From an uncultured bacterium (lineage in GTDB: Bacteria; Bacteroidota; Bacteroidia; Bacteroidales; Bacteroidaceae): 5,757 nucleotides of DNA. Shown here piece after piece: positions 5,682 to 5,757 of this stretch (the stretch's first letter is position 1; every line of letters begins with the position of its first letter). The stretch spans positions 1 to 5,757 of the forward strand of contig CALZMB010000149.1 in assembly GCA_945788485.1 (NCBI GenBank), read 5' to 3'. Under the pieces are notes generated by a model. The model was given only the letters and a program-made list of their open reading frames with translations, was not told where the DNA came from and searched no databases. Made by a program: the position numbers and the translations under genes.

Positions 5682-5757
5682 GTATGGTAGCAGTCAAAAG
5701 TTCGTATGGTAGCAGTCAAAAGTTCGTATGATAGCAGTCAAAAGTTCGTATGATAGC
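5682..5757. repeat. At least 3.5 tandem 22-bp direct repeats, family B (iteron-like)
   Basis: Copies lie at 5682-5703, 5704-5725 and 5726-5747, plus 10 bases of a fourth at 5748-5757 where the window ends. The unit begins gtatggtagcagtcaaaa and ends gttc. Copies 1 and 2 are identical, and copies 3 and 4 carry one G-to-A change (gtatga). The unit differs from family A but has the same 22-bp period. An 18-bp spacer (5664-5681) separates the arrays. True copy number is unknown. Confidence 0.92.

Noticed and set aside
5598..5757. The terminal repeats as a CRISPR array
   Set aside because: The copies are directly adjacent with no unique spacers between them, and there are two different unit sequences, so they are tandem repeats rather than repeat-spacer units.

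Overview
The window looks like Bacteroidota chromosomal DNA, probably Bacteroidales and Prevotella-like. This rests on the gene content, on A-rich leaders without clear Shine-Dalgarno sites, and on TAnnTTTG-type -7 promoter boxes. There is no rRNA or other phylogenetic marker in view, so genus is an inference.

Positions 26-3592 are a compact housekeeping block, all on the + strand. It holds pyrB and pyrI (catalytic and regulatory chains of aspartate carbamoyltransferase), glyA (serine hydroxymethyltransferase) and xpt (xanthine phosphoribosyltransferase). pyrI and glyA are only 23 nt apart. pyrB and pyrI are separated by 160 nt carrying clustered 8-base repeats in opposing orientations. Hairpin terminators follow glyA and xpt, so xpt is probably its own unit. 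The shared theme is nucleotide supply: pyrimidine ring synthesis, one-carbon units for purine and thymidylate synthesis, and purine salvage.

Beyond the strong terminator after xpt, the sequence becomes visibly more AT-rich. About 430 nt without a convincing gene lead to a promoter-like box and a tight three-gene + strand cassette: a small Cro/C1-type regulator, a DinD homologue, and the first ~41 codons of a C5 cytosine DNA methyltransferase. The cassette looks like an acquired restriction-modification or DNA-damage module whose methyltransferase has been cut off. The methyltransferase resemblance stops at about 5250, where unrelated sequence begins.

The last ~500 nt hold coding-like but broken minus-strand sequence, then two adjacent arrays of 22-bp direct repeats with different unit sequences (5598-5663 and 5682-5757, the second cut by the window edge). 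They resemble the iterons of a theta-replicating plasmid origin, so plasmid-derived DNA, or an assembly join, may abut the truncated methyltransferase. The other standout is a perfect 28-bp palindrome inside the dinD coding sequence (4481-4508).
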